A program made the translations under genes and the position numbers. The notes under the pieces are model-generated. The model was not told the origin of the DNA. It did no database searches and was given only the letters and a program-made list of their open reading frames with translations. This document shows, piece after piece, positions 20,872 to 32,581 of a stretch of DNA of 64,000 bases. How positions within the stretch are numbered: the stretch's first letter is position 1; every line of letters starts with the position of its first letter. Source of the stretch: Loripinus fragilis (lineage: Eukaryota > Mollusca > Bivalvia > Lucinida > Lucinidae); NCBI GenBank assembly GCA_964019695.1, contig OZ026524.1:68525074-68589073 (forward strand). Direction: 5' to 3'.

Positions 20872-21421
20872 CTTTATTTACATAGGGTTACAACATTTAG
20901 CACATATATATTTACATATTAAGTACATGTAGCTAATCTTCCATGAGGCCCTCACTATTTACATAATTATACATGTATATAAATAAACAGACAATCAATT
21001 ACAGTTTACCATTTCAAAAATATAAGTACCCTCTTCACTTATCAGTTTAAAATCCATATCCTTCTTAAAACATGGCAGATCCAGACCAGTTGACCTCTAA
21101 AGAAGCCAGCCTATCAAGATCAGCACTTTTTCATCCATGCTTCTAATGACATGACACCACCCGGCCAACTGGATATCAGAAATTCACATAGTGCAAACAA
21201 GCCTTCATGCATTCAGTGTGTGCTTATAAGGTTGATTATGTGCCCATTTGAAGCCTGAACATCAAAATCCTGCAATTAATACAACAGTCTTCTTACCAGC
21301 CAGCCAACCAGACAAACGGACAGATATACAGACAGACAAGTAGGCAGACAGGCATATTGATATTGCTGCTCGAGCTCAAAGACCTCTCAAAAACCTCGGA
21401 ATACTGTCTGTTGGTGAACTG

Positions 21422-21745
21422 CATTCTCGCGAGACCTGACGATACCTCATCTAGATCTCTCGCATTTCGCCCTTTGCATCATGGGTAACTAGCGATATTT
21501 GGCTAGTCTCGTTCAATTCTCGCACTCCTGTAGTGACAGAATTTAGTGTTAAAAATAGCAAAAGGTTAAATTTTTGACAGTTTATCATTTCTCTTTTAGT
21601 CAATATTTTCTGAATGTAAAGCCCTGAGTCATGCAAGCAGTAATCGCATAATATATTTTAAATAAAAATGGCGGTTCAATCCCAGTGTGCACCGAGCGAA
21701 AGGCGACAGGTTAGTTCGTGCTAGCGGATTTCCTGTGCGACAATG
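21422..21745 (+). mobile_element. Mutator-like element M2 in B unit 1
   Basis: A 324-bp copy flanked by the 9-bp repeat GGTGAACTG (21413-21421 and 21746-21754). The A units have the empty site (GGTGGACTG, once). It carries TCTCGCGAGA, ATG at 21668, the 14-codon frame reading MAVQSQCAPSERRQ, and the donor GTTAGT after 21709. The element ends 136 bp before tRNA copy 3, and the inferred transcript would run toward it. Confidence 0.85.
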
Positions 21746-21881
21746 GGTGAACTGTCATCATATATATCTTAAAATGTATGTCGTCGAACTGTCTTGTCGG
21801 GCACTCAAAGGGAGATGAGCCACTATTCATTTTTTTTTTCATAAGGTGATTGCTTCCCATTTTGTCGTATTCCTTATCATC

Positions 21882-21953
21882 TCCTCGTTAGTATAGTGGT
21901 GAGTATCCCCGCCTGTCACGCGGGAGACCGGGGTTCGATTCCCTGACGTGGAG
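21882..21953 (+). tRNA. tRNA-Asp(GTC), copy 3, two substitutions
   Basis: The anticodon arm, A box and B box are intact. The T stem has CCCTG for CCCCG, giving a G-U pair. The 3' acceptor strand is ACGTGGA instead of ACGGGGA, giving a T-T mismatch opposite position 4. It could still be transcribed, but folding or charging may be weaker. It heads A unit 2, and its 5' flank is shorter than that of copies 1, 2 and 4. Confidence 0.7.
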
Positions 21954-22826
21954 CATTTATTTTCTTTTTTTCCCTATCATATATATTATACATATAGGCG
22001 TTAGAAAGGATGCCCACCGAAGCCACTGGGATGGGGGCTTAAATGCATTTTACTGACCAAATATTCACCTTAGCATCTGCTGTTGGTGAAACACAAAACT
22101 GTTTAGCAAGCAGGGAGGCTTCTTAACTTATGCAATACATTGCCACAGAGAAAGAATAGTTACTCAAATTAACATACTTAGATGAAACAAAAATGGCTCA
22201 TGACTCACAGATAGTCAGAGCTAACGAAAACCAAGTTGAGCCACGGTGGGCCTATCCAACGACAAGCATCGGGCACCATCCGACCGATTATTAAAGTTTA
22301 ATGCTAGTGTCGTCGTTGAGTCTGATGCCTGATCCAACGTCGTGCAATTAAAGAGACAACCATAGCTATGAACACATGCAAACATATAAACTCTCGCATG
22401 ATATCCATAATTTATACGTTTACCTGCAGTTGGACAGTTTTGAAATAAATTAAATCCTATTCCATGTAATTCAAAATAATACAAAACCATAAAAGGGTAA
22501 TAACTCATGCTAAAATGTGATAAATTGACACGTTTAACTGGTCACAAAAAGCTTTGTCTGCGCTTCTGAACGACAGGGCAATGTAAGGGAGGGGAGGGCG
22601 GGCCGGCAGGCAGGCAGTTGGTAGGCAAATTTAGCTGCTGGAGCTCACAGCCCTTGGCACCGGAACACTGGTCAGACGCTCTAACCACCTGAGTTACCTA
22701 TACTCTCGAAGTATTGATCAATTCATGGCGTTTGGACCTGGGGCGTCTCTGTCTGAACAAGACATGTTTTAAGTAAGTAAGTAAGTAAGTACTTTATTTA
22801 TATAGGGTTACAACATTTAGCACATA

Positions 22827-23883
22827 CAGTGAGCCACTTTAGTTACGCACCATTTTTTCAGGGCCCACATTTTTTGACAAAATGCTGGAATCGAACATTC
22901 TCTATGATTTATTTATTGACATTTTATCTGTTTGATAAAATCGAATTTTTTTTATTGGAATCACTCATGCGAATCATTCTGCTACTCAAAGGCAATTTTG
23001 ACAAATTTTGAAAAAATGCACGTGCAAGCGGAACGTCTATATTTTCTATTTTTGTTTTGTGCTAGGCATAATCCATGATGATCGTTGTGACAGAAAAACA
23101 CCAAAAACAATTGATTTATTCAAGTAAAACACCTTTTTTCGGTCATTGAATTAAGTAACACCGTTACTTTTTGAAGAAATGCTCATTTTAACGTCATATT
23201 AACGTCAGTTACAATAATCAAACTGGGTTTTCTTCGCAAATTATTTTGTAATGAGTCACTTGTGGACATAGAAGTATTAAAACACTAAAACATCTTATCA
23301 CTGACACGTCTTATAGCCTTGGTAGTAGTGACGTCATCACTAACGTCAACACCATGACGCCAATAAATCTATTAATATTTTTACGAAAATAAACGGCGGA
23401 TACATAGTTGTTTTAAATGAAATCATAAAAGAAGTGTTTGGATAACTAGTTTACTCAGAATCATACGAAATTTTAACTAACTTAAAAAAAGTACTAAAAC
23501 CAACTTTTTTCAAAGCTTGGTCAGCTGGGAACCAAAATAGTAAAACATTAAAAAAACTATGAAGTTAACAATCACATACCATTCTTAGATATTGCCAAGA
23601 ATAAATTGGTTCTTATATCTGGCATTGCAGAAATTCGACCCTGAAAAAAGTGCTATGTGATCTGAGTTTCATTCGAGATAATGCAATGTGAAATGGTGTT
23701 TTGAGGGTAGTGCACTTTAAAATCCATTTCCTCATTCGTTTCTGATCTGATCACAATGAAATTTCAATTGCTAATGCAAATATAGATGCGCTTTACGTTG
23801 GTAGTCTCAGAATAAAAATATCACATTTCTATTCCGAGAAATTTTACATTTTATAAGTGGTGCGTAACTAAAGTGGCTCACTG
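22827..23883. mobile_element. TA-flanked mariner-type MITE, family C, array copy 2
   Basis: A 1057-bp copy in A unit 2, with the same ends and TA target as the copy at 18234. Small differences, such as two extra A bases and a C-to-A change near 23013-23020, are shared with the third copy against the first. Confidence 0.9.
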
Positions 23884-24541
23884 TATATATTTACATATTA
23901 AGTACATGTAGCTAATCTTCCATGAGGCCCTCACTATTTACATTTTTACATAAATATACATGTATATAAATAAACAGACAATCAATTACAGTTTACCATT
24001 TCAAAAATATAAGTACCCTCTTCACTTATCAGTTTAAAATCCATATCCTTCTTAAAACATGGCAGATCCAGACCAGTTGACCTCTAAAGAAGCCAGCCTA
24101 TCAAGATCAGCACTTTTTCATCCATGCTTCTAATGACGTGATACCACCTGGCCAACTGGATATCAGAAATTCACAAAGTGCACACAAGCCTTCATGCATT
24201 CAGTGTGTGCTTATAAGGTTGATTATGTGCCCATTTGAAGCCTGAGCATCAATATCCTGCAATTAATACAACAGTCTTCTTGCCAGCCAGCCAACCAGAC
24301 AAACGGACAGATATACAGACAGACAAGTAGGCAGACAGGCATATTGATATTGCTGCTCGAGCTCAAAGACCTCTCAAAAACCTCGGAATACTGTCTGTTG
24401 GTGGACTGTCATCATATATATCTTAAAATGTATGTGGTCGAAGCACTCAAAGGGAGATGAGCCACTATTCATTTTTCTTTTTTCCATCAGGTAATTGCTT
24501 CCCATATTGTCGTATTCCTGGTCAAACTAGTTTTTATCATC

Positions 24542-24613
24542 TCCTCGTTAGTATAGTGGTGAGTATCCCCGCCTGTCACGCGGGAGACCGGGGTTCGATT
24601 CCCCGACGGGGAG
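24542..24613 (+). tRNA. tRNA-Asp(GTC), copy 4
   Basis: Identical to copy 1 in every stem, the anticodon and both promoter boxes. It heads B unit 2 and is followed by T-rich termination sequence. Confidence 0.95.
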
Positions 24614-26007
24614 CATTTATTTTTCTTTTTTTCCCTATCACATATATATTTTACATATAGGCGTTAGAAAGGATGCCCACCGAAGCCACTGGGATGGGGG
24701 CTTAAATACATTTTACTGACCAAATATCACCTTAGCATCTGCTGTTGGTGAAACACAAAACTGTTTAGCAAGCAGGGAGGCTTCTTAACTTATGCAATAC
24801 ATTGCCACAGACAAAGAATAGTTACTCAAATTAACATACTTAGATGAAACAAAAATGGCTCATGTCTCACAGATAGTCAGAGCTAACGAAAACCAAGTTG
24901 AGCCACGGTGGGCCTATCCAACGACAAGCATCAGGCACCATCCAACCGATTATTAAAGTTTAATGCTAGTGTCGTCGTTGAGTCTGATGCCTGATCCAAC
25001 GTCGTGCAATTAAAGAGACAACCATAGCTATGAACACATGCAAACATATAAACTCTCGCATGATATCCATAATTTATACGTTTACCTGCAGTTGGACAGT
25101 TTTGAAATAGATTAAATCCTATTCCATGTAATTCAAAATAATACAAAACAATAAAAGGGTAATAACTCATGCTAAAATGTGATAAATAGACACGTTTAAC
25201 TGGTCACAAAAAGCTTTGTCTGCGCTTCTGAACGGCAGGGCAATGTAAGGGAGGGGAGGGCGGGCCGGCAGGCAGGTAGTTGGTAGGCAAATTTAGCTGC
25301 TGGAGCTCACAGCCCTTGGCAACGGAACACTGGTCAGACGCTCTAACCACCTGAGTTACCTATACTCTCGAAGTATTGATTAATTCATGGCGTTTGGACC
25401 TGGGGCGTCTCTGTCTGAACAAGACATGTTTTAAGTAAGTAAGTAAGTAAGTAAGTACTTTATTTACATAGGGTTACAACATTTAGCACATATATATTTA
25501 CATATTAAGTACATGTAGCTAATCTTCCATGAGGCCCTCACTATTTACATAATTATACATGTATATAAATAAACAGACAATCAATTACAGTTTACCATTT
25601 CAAAAATATAAGTACCCTCTTCACTTATCAGTTTAAAATCCATATCCTTCTTAAAACATGGCAGATCCAGACCAGTTGACCTCTAAAGAAGCCAGCCTAT
25701 CAAGATCAGCACTTTTTCATCCATGCTTCTAATGACATGACACCACCTGGCCAACTGGATATCAGAAATTCACATAGTGCAAACAAGCCTTCATGCATTC
25801 AGTGTGTGCTTATAAGGTTGATTATGTGCCCATTTGAAGCCTGAACATCAAAATCCTGCAATTAATACAACAGTCTTCTTGCCAGCCAGCCAACCAGACA
25901 AACGGACAGATATACAGACAGACAAGTAGGCAGACAGGCATATTGATATTGCTGCTCGAGCTCAAAGACCTCTCAAAAACCTCGGAATACTGTCTGTTGG
26001 TGAACTG

Positions 26008-26331
26008 CATTCTCGCGAGACCTGACGATACCTCATCTAGATCTCTCGCATTTCGCCCTTTGCATCATGGGTAACTAGCGATATTTGGCTAGTCTCGTTC
26101 AATTCTCGCACTCCTGTAGTGACAGAATTTAGTGTTAAAAATAGCAAAAGGTTAAATTTTTGACAGTTTATCATTTCTCTTTTAGTCAATATTTTCTGAA
26201 TGTAAAGCCCTGAGTCATGCAAGCAGTAATCGCATAATATATTTTAAATAAAAATGGCGGTTCAATCCCAGTGTGCACCGAGCGAAAGGCGACAGGTTAG
26301 TTCGTGCTAGCGGATTTCCTGTGCGACAATG
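26008..26331 (+). mobile_element. Mutator-like element M3 in B unit 2
   Basis: 324 bp, the same boundaries and GGTGAACTG duplication as M2, because it was amplified with the unit. It ends 135 bp before tRNA copy 5. Confidence 0.85.
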
Positions 26332-26466
26332 GGTGAACTGTCATCATATATATCTTAAAATGTATGTCGTCGAACTGTCTTGTCGGGCACTCAAAGGGAG
26401 ATGAGCCACTATTCATTTTTTTTTCATAAGGTGATTGCTTCCCATATTGTCGTATTCCTTATCATC

Positions 26467-26538
26467 TCCTCGTTAGTATAGTGGTGAGTATCCCCGCCTG
26501 TCACGCGGGAGACCGGGGTTCGATTCCCTGACGGGGAG
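26467..26538 (+). tRNA. tRNA-Asp(GTC), copy 5
   Basis: One change from copy 1: the T stem CCCCG is CCCTG, giving a tolerable G-U pair. This change is shared with copy 3. The acceptor stem is intact, and the A and B boxes are intact. Confidence 0.9.
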
Positions 26539-27411
26539 CATTTATTTTCTTTTTTTCCCTATCATATATATTATACATATAGGCGTTAGAAAGGATGCCC
26601 ACCGAAGCCACTGGGATGGGGGCTTAAATGCATTTTACTGACCAAATATTCACCTTAGCATCTGCTGTTGGTGAAACACAAAACTGTTTAGCAAGCAGGG
26701 AGGCTTCTTAACTTATGCAATACATTGCCACAGAGAAAGAATAGTTACTCAAATTAACATACTTAGATGAAACAAAAATGGCTCATGACTCACAGATAGT
26801 CAGAGCTAACGAAAACCAAGTTGAGCCACGGTGGGCCTATCCAACGACAAGCATCAGGCACCATCCGACCGATTATTAAAGTTTAATGCTAGTGTCGTCG
26901 TTGAGTCTGATGCCTGATCCAACGTCGTGCAATTAAAGAGACAACCATAGCTATGAACACATGCAAACATATAAACTCTCGCATGATATCCATAATTTAT
27001 ACGTTTACCTGCAGTTGGACAATTTTGAAATAAATTAAATCCTATTCCATGTAATTCAAAATAATACAAAACCATAAAAGGGTAATAACTCATGCTAAAA
27101 TGTGATACATTGACACGTTTAACTGGTCACAAAAAGCTTTGTCTGCGCTTCTGAACGACAGGGCAATGTAAGGGAGGGGAGGGCGGGCCGGCAGGCAGGC
27201 AGTTGGTAGGCAAATTTAGCTGCTGGAGCTGACAGCCCTTGGCACCGGAACACTGGTCAGACGCTCTAACCACCTGAGTTACCTATACTCTCGAAGTATT
27301 GATCAATTCATGGCGTTTGGACCTGGGGCGTCTCTGTCTGAACGAGACATGTTTTAAGTAAGTAAGTAAGTAAGTACTTTATTTATATAGGGTTACAACA
27401 TTTAGCACATA

Positions 27412-28468
27412 CAGTGAGCCACTTTAGTTACGCACCATTTTTTCAGGGCCCACATTTTTTGACAAAATGCTGGAATCGAACATTCTCTATGATTTATTTA
27501 TTGACATTTTATCTGTTTGATAGAATCGAATTTTTTTTATTGGAATCACTCATGCGAATCATTCTGCTACTCAAAGGCAATTTTGACAAATTTTGAAAAA
27601 ATGCACGTGCAAGCGGAACGTCTATATTTTCTATTTTTGTTTTGTGCTAGGCATAATCCATGATGATCGTTGTGACAGAAAAACACCAAAAACAATTGAT
27701 TTATTCAAGTAAAACACCTTTTTTCGGTGGTTGAATTAAGTAACACCGTTACTTTTTGAAGAAATGCTCATTTTAACGTCATATTAACGTCAGTTACAAT
27801 AATCAAACTGGGTTTTCTTCGCAAATTATTTTGTAATGAGTCACTTGTGGACATAGAAGTATTAAAACACTAAAACATCTTATCACTGACACGTCTTATA
27901 GCCTTGGTAGTAGTGACGTCATCACTAACGTCAACACCATGACGCCAATAAATCTATTAATATTTTTACGAAAATAAACGGCGGATACATGGTTGTTTTA
28001 AATGAAATCATAAAAGAAGTGTTTGGATAACTAGTTTACTCAGAATCATACGAAATTTTAACTAACTTAAAAAAAGTACTAAAACCAACTTTTTTCAAAG
28101 CTTGGTCAGCTAGGAACCAAAATAGTAAAACATTAAAAAAACTATGAAGTTAACAATCACATACCATTCTTAGATATTGCCAAGAATAAATTGGTTCTTA
28201 TATCTGGCATTGCAGAAATTCGACCCTGAAAAAAGTGCTATGTGATCTGAGTTTCATTCGAGATAATGCAATGTGAAATGGTGTTTTGAGGGTAGTGCAC
28301 TTTAAAATCCATTTCCTCATTCGTTTCTGATCTGATCACGATGAAATTTCAATTGCTAATGCAAATATAGATGCGCTTTACGTTGGTAGTCTCAGAATAA
28401 AAATATCACATTTCTATTCCGAGAAATTTTACATTTTATAAGTGGTGCGTAACTAAAGTGGCTCACTG
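27412..28468. mobile_element. TA-flanked mariner-type MITE, family C, array copy 3
   Basis: A 1057-bp copy in A unit 3, same ends and TA target. Private differences include GATAGAATCG near 27519-27528 for GATAAAATCG in the other copies. Confidence 0.9.
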
Positions 28469-29126
28469 TATATATTTACATATTAAGTACATGTAGCTAA
28501 TCTTCCATGAGGCCCTCACTATTTACATTTTTACATAAATATACATGTATATAAATAAACAGACAATCAATTACAGTTTACCATTTCAAAAATATAAGTA
28601 CCCTCTTCACTTATCAGTTTAAAATCCATATCCTTCTTAAAATATGGCAGATCCAGACCAGTTGACCTCTAAAGAAGCCAGCCTATCAAGATCAGCACTT
28701 TTTCATCCATGCTTCTAATGACGTGATACCACCTGGCCAACTGGATATCAGAAATTCACAAAGTGCACACAAGCCTTCATGCATTCAGTGTGTGCTTATA
28801 AGGTTGATTATGTGCCCATTTGAAGCCTGAGCATCAATATCCTGCAATTAATACAACAGTCTTCTTGCCAGCCAGCCAACCAGACAAACGGACAGATATA
28901 CAGACAGACAAGTAGGCAGACAGGCATATTGGTATTGCTGGTCGAGCTCAAAGACCTCTCAAAAACCTCGGAATACTGTCTGTTGGTGGACTGTCATCAT
29001 ATATATCTTAAAATGTATGTGGTCGAAGCACTCAAAGGGAGATGAGCCACTATTCATTTTTCTTTTTTTCATCAGGTAATTGCTTCCCATATTGTCGTAT
29101 TCCTTGTCAAACTAGTTTTTATCATC

Positions 29127-29198
29127 TCCTCGTTAGTATAGTGGTGAGTATCCCCGCCTGTCACGCGGGAGACCGAAATTCGATTCCCCGACGGGGAG
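29127..29198 (+). pseudogene. tRNA-Asp copy 6, probable pseudogene
   Basis: The acceptor and anticodon arms match copy 1, but the 5' T-stem strand has three consecutive G-to-A changes (CCGGGGTTCG became CCGAAATTCG). That breaks three T-stem pairs and changes the first two bases of the B box. Loss of transcription or folding is expected. It heads B unit 3. Confidence 0.75.
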
Positions 29199-30594
29199 CA
29201 TTTATTTTTCTTTTTTTCCCTATCACATATATTATACATATAGGCGTTAGAAAGGATGCCCACCGAAGCCACTGGGATGGGGGCTTAAATACATTTTACT
29301 GACCAAATATCACCTTAGCATCTGCTGTTGGTGAAACACAAAACTGTTTAGCAAGTAGGGAGGCTTCTTAACTTATGCAATACATTGCCACAGACAAAGA
29401 ATAGTTACTCAAATTAACATACTTAGATGAAACAAAAATGGCTCATGTCTCACAGATAGTCAGAGCTAACGAAAACCAAGTTGAGCCACGGTGGGCCTAT
29501 CCAACGACAAGCATCAGGCACCATCCGACCGATTATTAAAGTTTAATGCTAGTGTCGTCGTTGAGTCTGATGCCTGATCCAACGTCGTGCAATTAAAGAG
29601 ACAACCATAGCTATGAACACATGCAAACATATAAACTCTCGCATGATATCCATAATTTATACGTTTACCTGCAGTTGGACAGTTTTGAAATAGATTAAAT
29701 CCTATTCCATGTAATTCAAAATAATACAAAACAATAAAAGGGTAATAACTCATGCTAAAATGTGATAAATAGACACGTTTAACTGGTCACAAAAAGCTTT
29801 GTCTGCGCTTCTGAACGACAGGGCAATGTAAGGGAGGGGAGGGCGGGCCGGCAGGCAGGTAGTTGGTAGGCAAATTTAGCTGCTGGAGCTCACAGCCCTT
29901 GGCAACGGAACACTGGTCAGACGCTCTAACCACCTGAGTTACCTATACTCTCGAAGTATTGATTAATTCATGGCGTTTGGACCTGGGGCGTCTCTGTCTG
30001 AACAAGACATGTTTTAAGTAAGTAAGTAAGTAAGTAAGTAAGTACTTTATTTACATAGGGTTACAACATTTAGCACATATATATTTACATATTAAGTTCA
30101 TGTAGCTAATCTTCCATGAGGCCCTCACTATTTACATAATTATACATGTATATAAATAAACAGACAATCAATTACAGTTTACCATTTCAAAAATATAAGT
30201 ACCCTCTTCACTTATCAGTTTAAAATCCATATCCTTCTTAAAACATGGCAGATCCAGACCAGTTGACCTCTAAAGAAGCCAGCCTATCAAGATCAGCACT
30301 TTTTCATCCATGCTTCTAATGACATGACACCACCTGGCCAACTGGATATCAGAAATTCACATAGTGCAAACAAGCCTTCATGCATTCAGTGTGTGCTTAT
30401 AAGGTTGATTATGTGCCCATTTGAAGCCTGAACATCAAAATCCTGCAATTAATACAACAGTCTTCTTGCCAGCCAGCCAACCAGACAAACGGACAGATAT
30501 ACAGACAGACAAGTAGGCAGACAGGCATATTGATATTGCTGCTCGAGCTCAAAGACCTCTCAAAAACCTCGGAATACTGTCTGTTGGTGAACTG

Positions 30595-30918
30595 CATTCT
30601 CGCGAGACCTGACGATACCTCATCTAGATCTCTCGCATTTCGCCCTTTGCATCATGGGTAACTAGCGATATTTGGCTAGTCTCGTTCAATTCTCGCACTC
30701 CTGTAGTGACAGAATTTAGTGTTAAAAATAGCAAAAGGTTAAATTTTTGACAGTTTATCATTTCTCTTTTAGTCAATATTTTCTGAATGTAAAGCCCTGA
30801 GTCATGCAAGCAGTAATCGCATAATATATTTTAAATAAAAATGGCGGTTCAATCCCAGTGTGCACCGAGCGAAAGGCGACAGGTTAGTTCGTGCTAGCGG
30901 ATTTCCTGTGCGACAATG
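30595..30918 (+). mobile_element. Mutator-like element M4 in B unit 3
   Basis: 324 bp, with GGTGAACTG on both sides. It ends 135 bp before tRNA copy 7. The sequence is nearly the same as M2 and M3, including the 14-codon frame and GTTAGT donor. Confidence 0.85.
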
Positions 30919-31053
30919 GGTGAACTGTCATCATATATATCTTAAAATGTATGTCGTCGAACTGTCTTGTCGGGCACTCAAAGGGAGATGAGCCACTATT
31001 CATTTTTTTTTCATCAGGTAATTGCTTCCCATATTGTCGTATTCCTTATCATC

Positions 31054-31125
31054 TCCTCGTTAGTATAGTGGTGAGTATCCCCGCCTGTCACGCGGGAGAC
31101 CGGGGTTCGATTCCCCGACGGGGAG
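31054..31125 (+). tRNA. tRNA-Asp(GTC), copy 7
   Basis: Full match to copy 1, with none of the changes of copies 3, 5 or 6. It starts a truncated A unit: the body continues to about 31370, is interrupted by a head type II repeat, and fades by about 31855 with many differences from the other units. Confidence 0.95.
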
Positions 31126-31374
31126 CATTTATTTTCTTTTTTTTCCTATCATATATATTATACATATAGGCGTTAGAAAGAATGCCCACCGAAGCCACTG
31201 GGATGGGGGCTTAAATGCATTTTACTGACCAAATATTCACCTTAGCATCTGCTGTTGGTGAAACACAAAACTGTTTAGCAAGCAGGGAGGCTTCTTAACT
31301 TATGCAATACAATGCCACAGAGAAAGAATAGTTACTCAAATTAACATACTTAGATGAAATGAAAATGGCTAATG

Positions 31375-31613
31375 AAAGTAAGTAAGGGTGCAAAGATCAG
31401 GAATCGATACAATCAAGTACCACACCTTGCCCAGGATACCAATGGGAAAGTGACAAACTCACAGTTAGACACCACAAACGAGAGCAAAGAGGTCAGCCCT
31501 TTCCCAGCAGGTGACCACAAAGCACATATAAACAGACGCGCACAAAGACAAGGCAAACACAAGACAGAACAAAAACATAACAGATCCACAAAAAAGTACC
31601 GCCTTGGAACTCA
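31375..31613 (+). repeat. Mosaic repeat, head type II, inserted in the last array unit
   Basis: AAAGTAAGTAAGGGTGC leads into CAAAGATCAGGAATCGATAC and ends at CCGCCTTGG. Array sequence (ATGGCT before, ACTCACAGATAGTCAGAG after) resumes on either side, so this is a later insertion or exchange. Confidence 0.65.
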
Positions 31614-31860
31614 CAGATAGTCAGAGCTAACGAAAACCAAGTTGAGCCACGGTGGGCCTATCCAACGACAAGCATCAGGCACCATCCGACCGATTAATAA
31701 AGTTTTATGTTAGGGTCGACGTGGAGCCTGATGCCGTATCCAACATCTTGCAATTAAGGAGGTAACCATATAAACTTTGATTGGGTTTACAAGCAAACAT
31801 ATAGACTCTCGCATGATATCCATTATTTATATGTTTACCTGCAGTTGGACAAATTGAAGG

Positions 31861-32415
31861 TATATTGTCAAGGTCTGAAGATGTGCATGACATATGGATG
31901 TAATCTGCAGATTAATTGTTGTCACTTTTTTCTCGCAGTTTGGACATAGTCGGCTTTTGGGCTTAAAGCATTTAGACACTGGGTATATTGTAAACGCAAC
32001 TCCTCCTACAACTTTAGCCGAATCCTTTTGAAACGTTACAGGAATTTTTGTCAAGGTCTGAAGATTTGCATGACGTTTGGTTGCAATCCTCATATTAGTT
32101 TTTGCCACTCTTTTCGCAGTTTGGAGTTGTCATTTTGGGCTTAAAGCATTTAGACACTGGGTGTATTGTAAACGCAACTCCTCCTACAGTTTTTGCCAGA
32201 TCGATTTTACCCTTTATAGGTGTTTTTGTCGAGGTCTGAAGATGTGCATGACGCTTGGCTGTAATCCTCACATTATTTTTGTTACATTTTCATAGTTTGA
32301 TCTTAATCAGTCTTGGCTCAACTGCTACCAATAATTTCTTGTGAACACACAACTCCTCCTACATTTTTACCCATATCTTTTTTAAACTTAGCAGCTGCTT
32401 TGATTTTGATGTAAC
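31861..32415. repeat. ~180-bp tandem repeat, about three units
   Basis: GTCAAGGTCTGAAGATGTGC-type landmarks at 31867, 32049 and 32228, and CTCCTCCTACA at intervals up to 32355, mark a period of about 180 bp. Units are diverged and non-coding. Confidence 0.75.
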
Positions 32416-32581
32416 ATGGATTTTCTATTTTAATGAATTAAGTTTTTACCAAATGATGGATTGGTTGTATAAAAGTTTACTGTATTAGCTAGATTTCTTT
32501 GCTGGATATGAAATCGGTTGCTTACTAAAACACACACCGTTATTTCATTTTGAAATTGCATATCTTTCTGACACTATAATG

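Larger units (their letters stand above)
17147..31855 (+). repeat. Higher-order tandem array of tRNA-Asp units (A-B dimers, ~4.59 kb x 3 plus a partial)
   Basis: tRNA-Asp starts are spaced 2661, 1934, 2660, 1925, 2660 and 1927 bp, so long (A) and short (B) units alternate. A units: 17287-19947, 21882-24541, 26467-29126. B units: 19948-21881, 24542-26466, 29127-31053. A partial A unit runs from 31054 to about 31855, with a head type II repeat inserted at 31375-31613. Every unit has, in order: tRNA, mosaic-repeat body, a GGGAGGGGAGGGCGGGCC tract, an (AAGT)n stretch, a LINE-like 3' end on the minus strand, GACAGATA/CAGACAGACA-rich spacer, and the next tRNA flank. The copies differ only at scattered sites. 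Recurrent short open frames in each unit are products of duplication, not genes. Confidence 0.93.

Noticed and set aside
21451..21636. 61-codon minus-strand frame repeated inside the 324-bp element
   Set aside because: It lacks an ATG in the M5 copy (starts from TTG) and is frameshifted in M1, so it is not maintained. The plus-sense 14-codon frame is the better-kept one.
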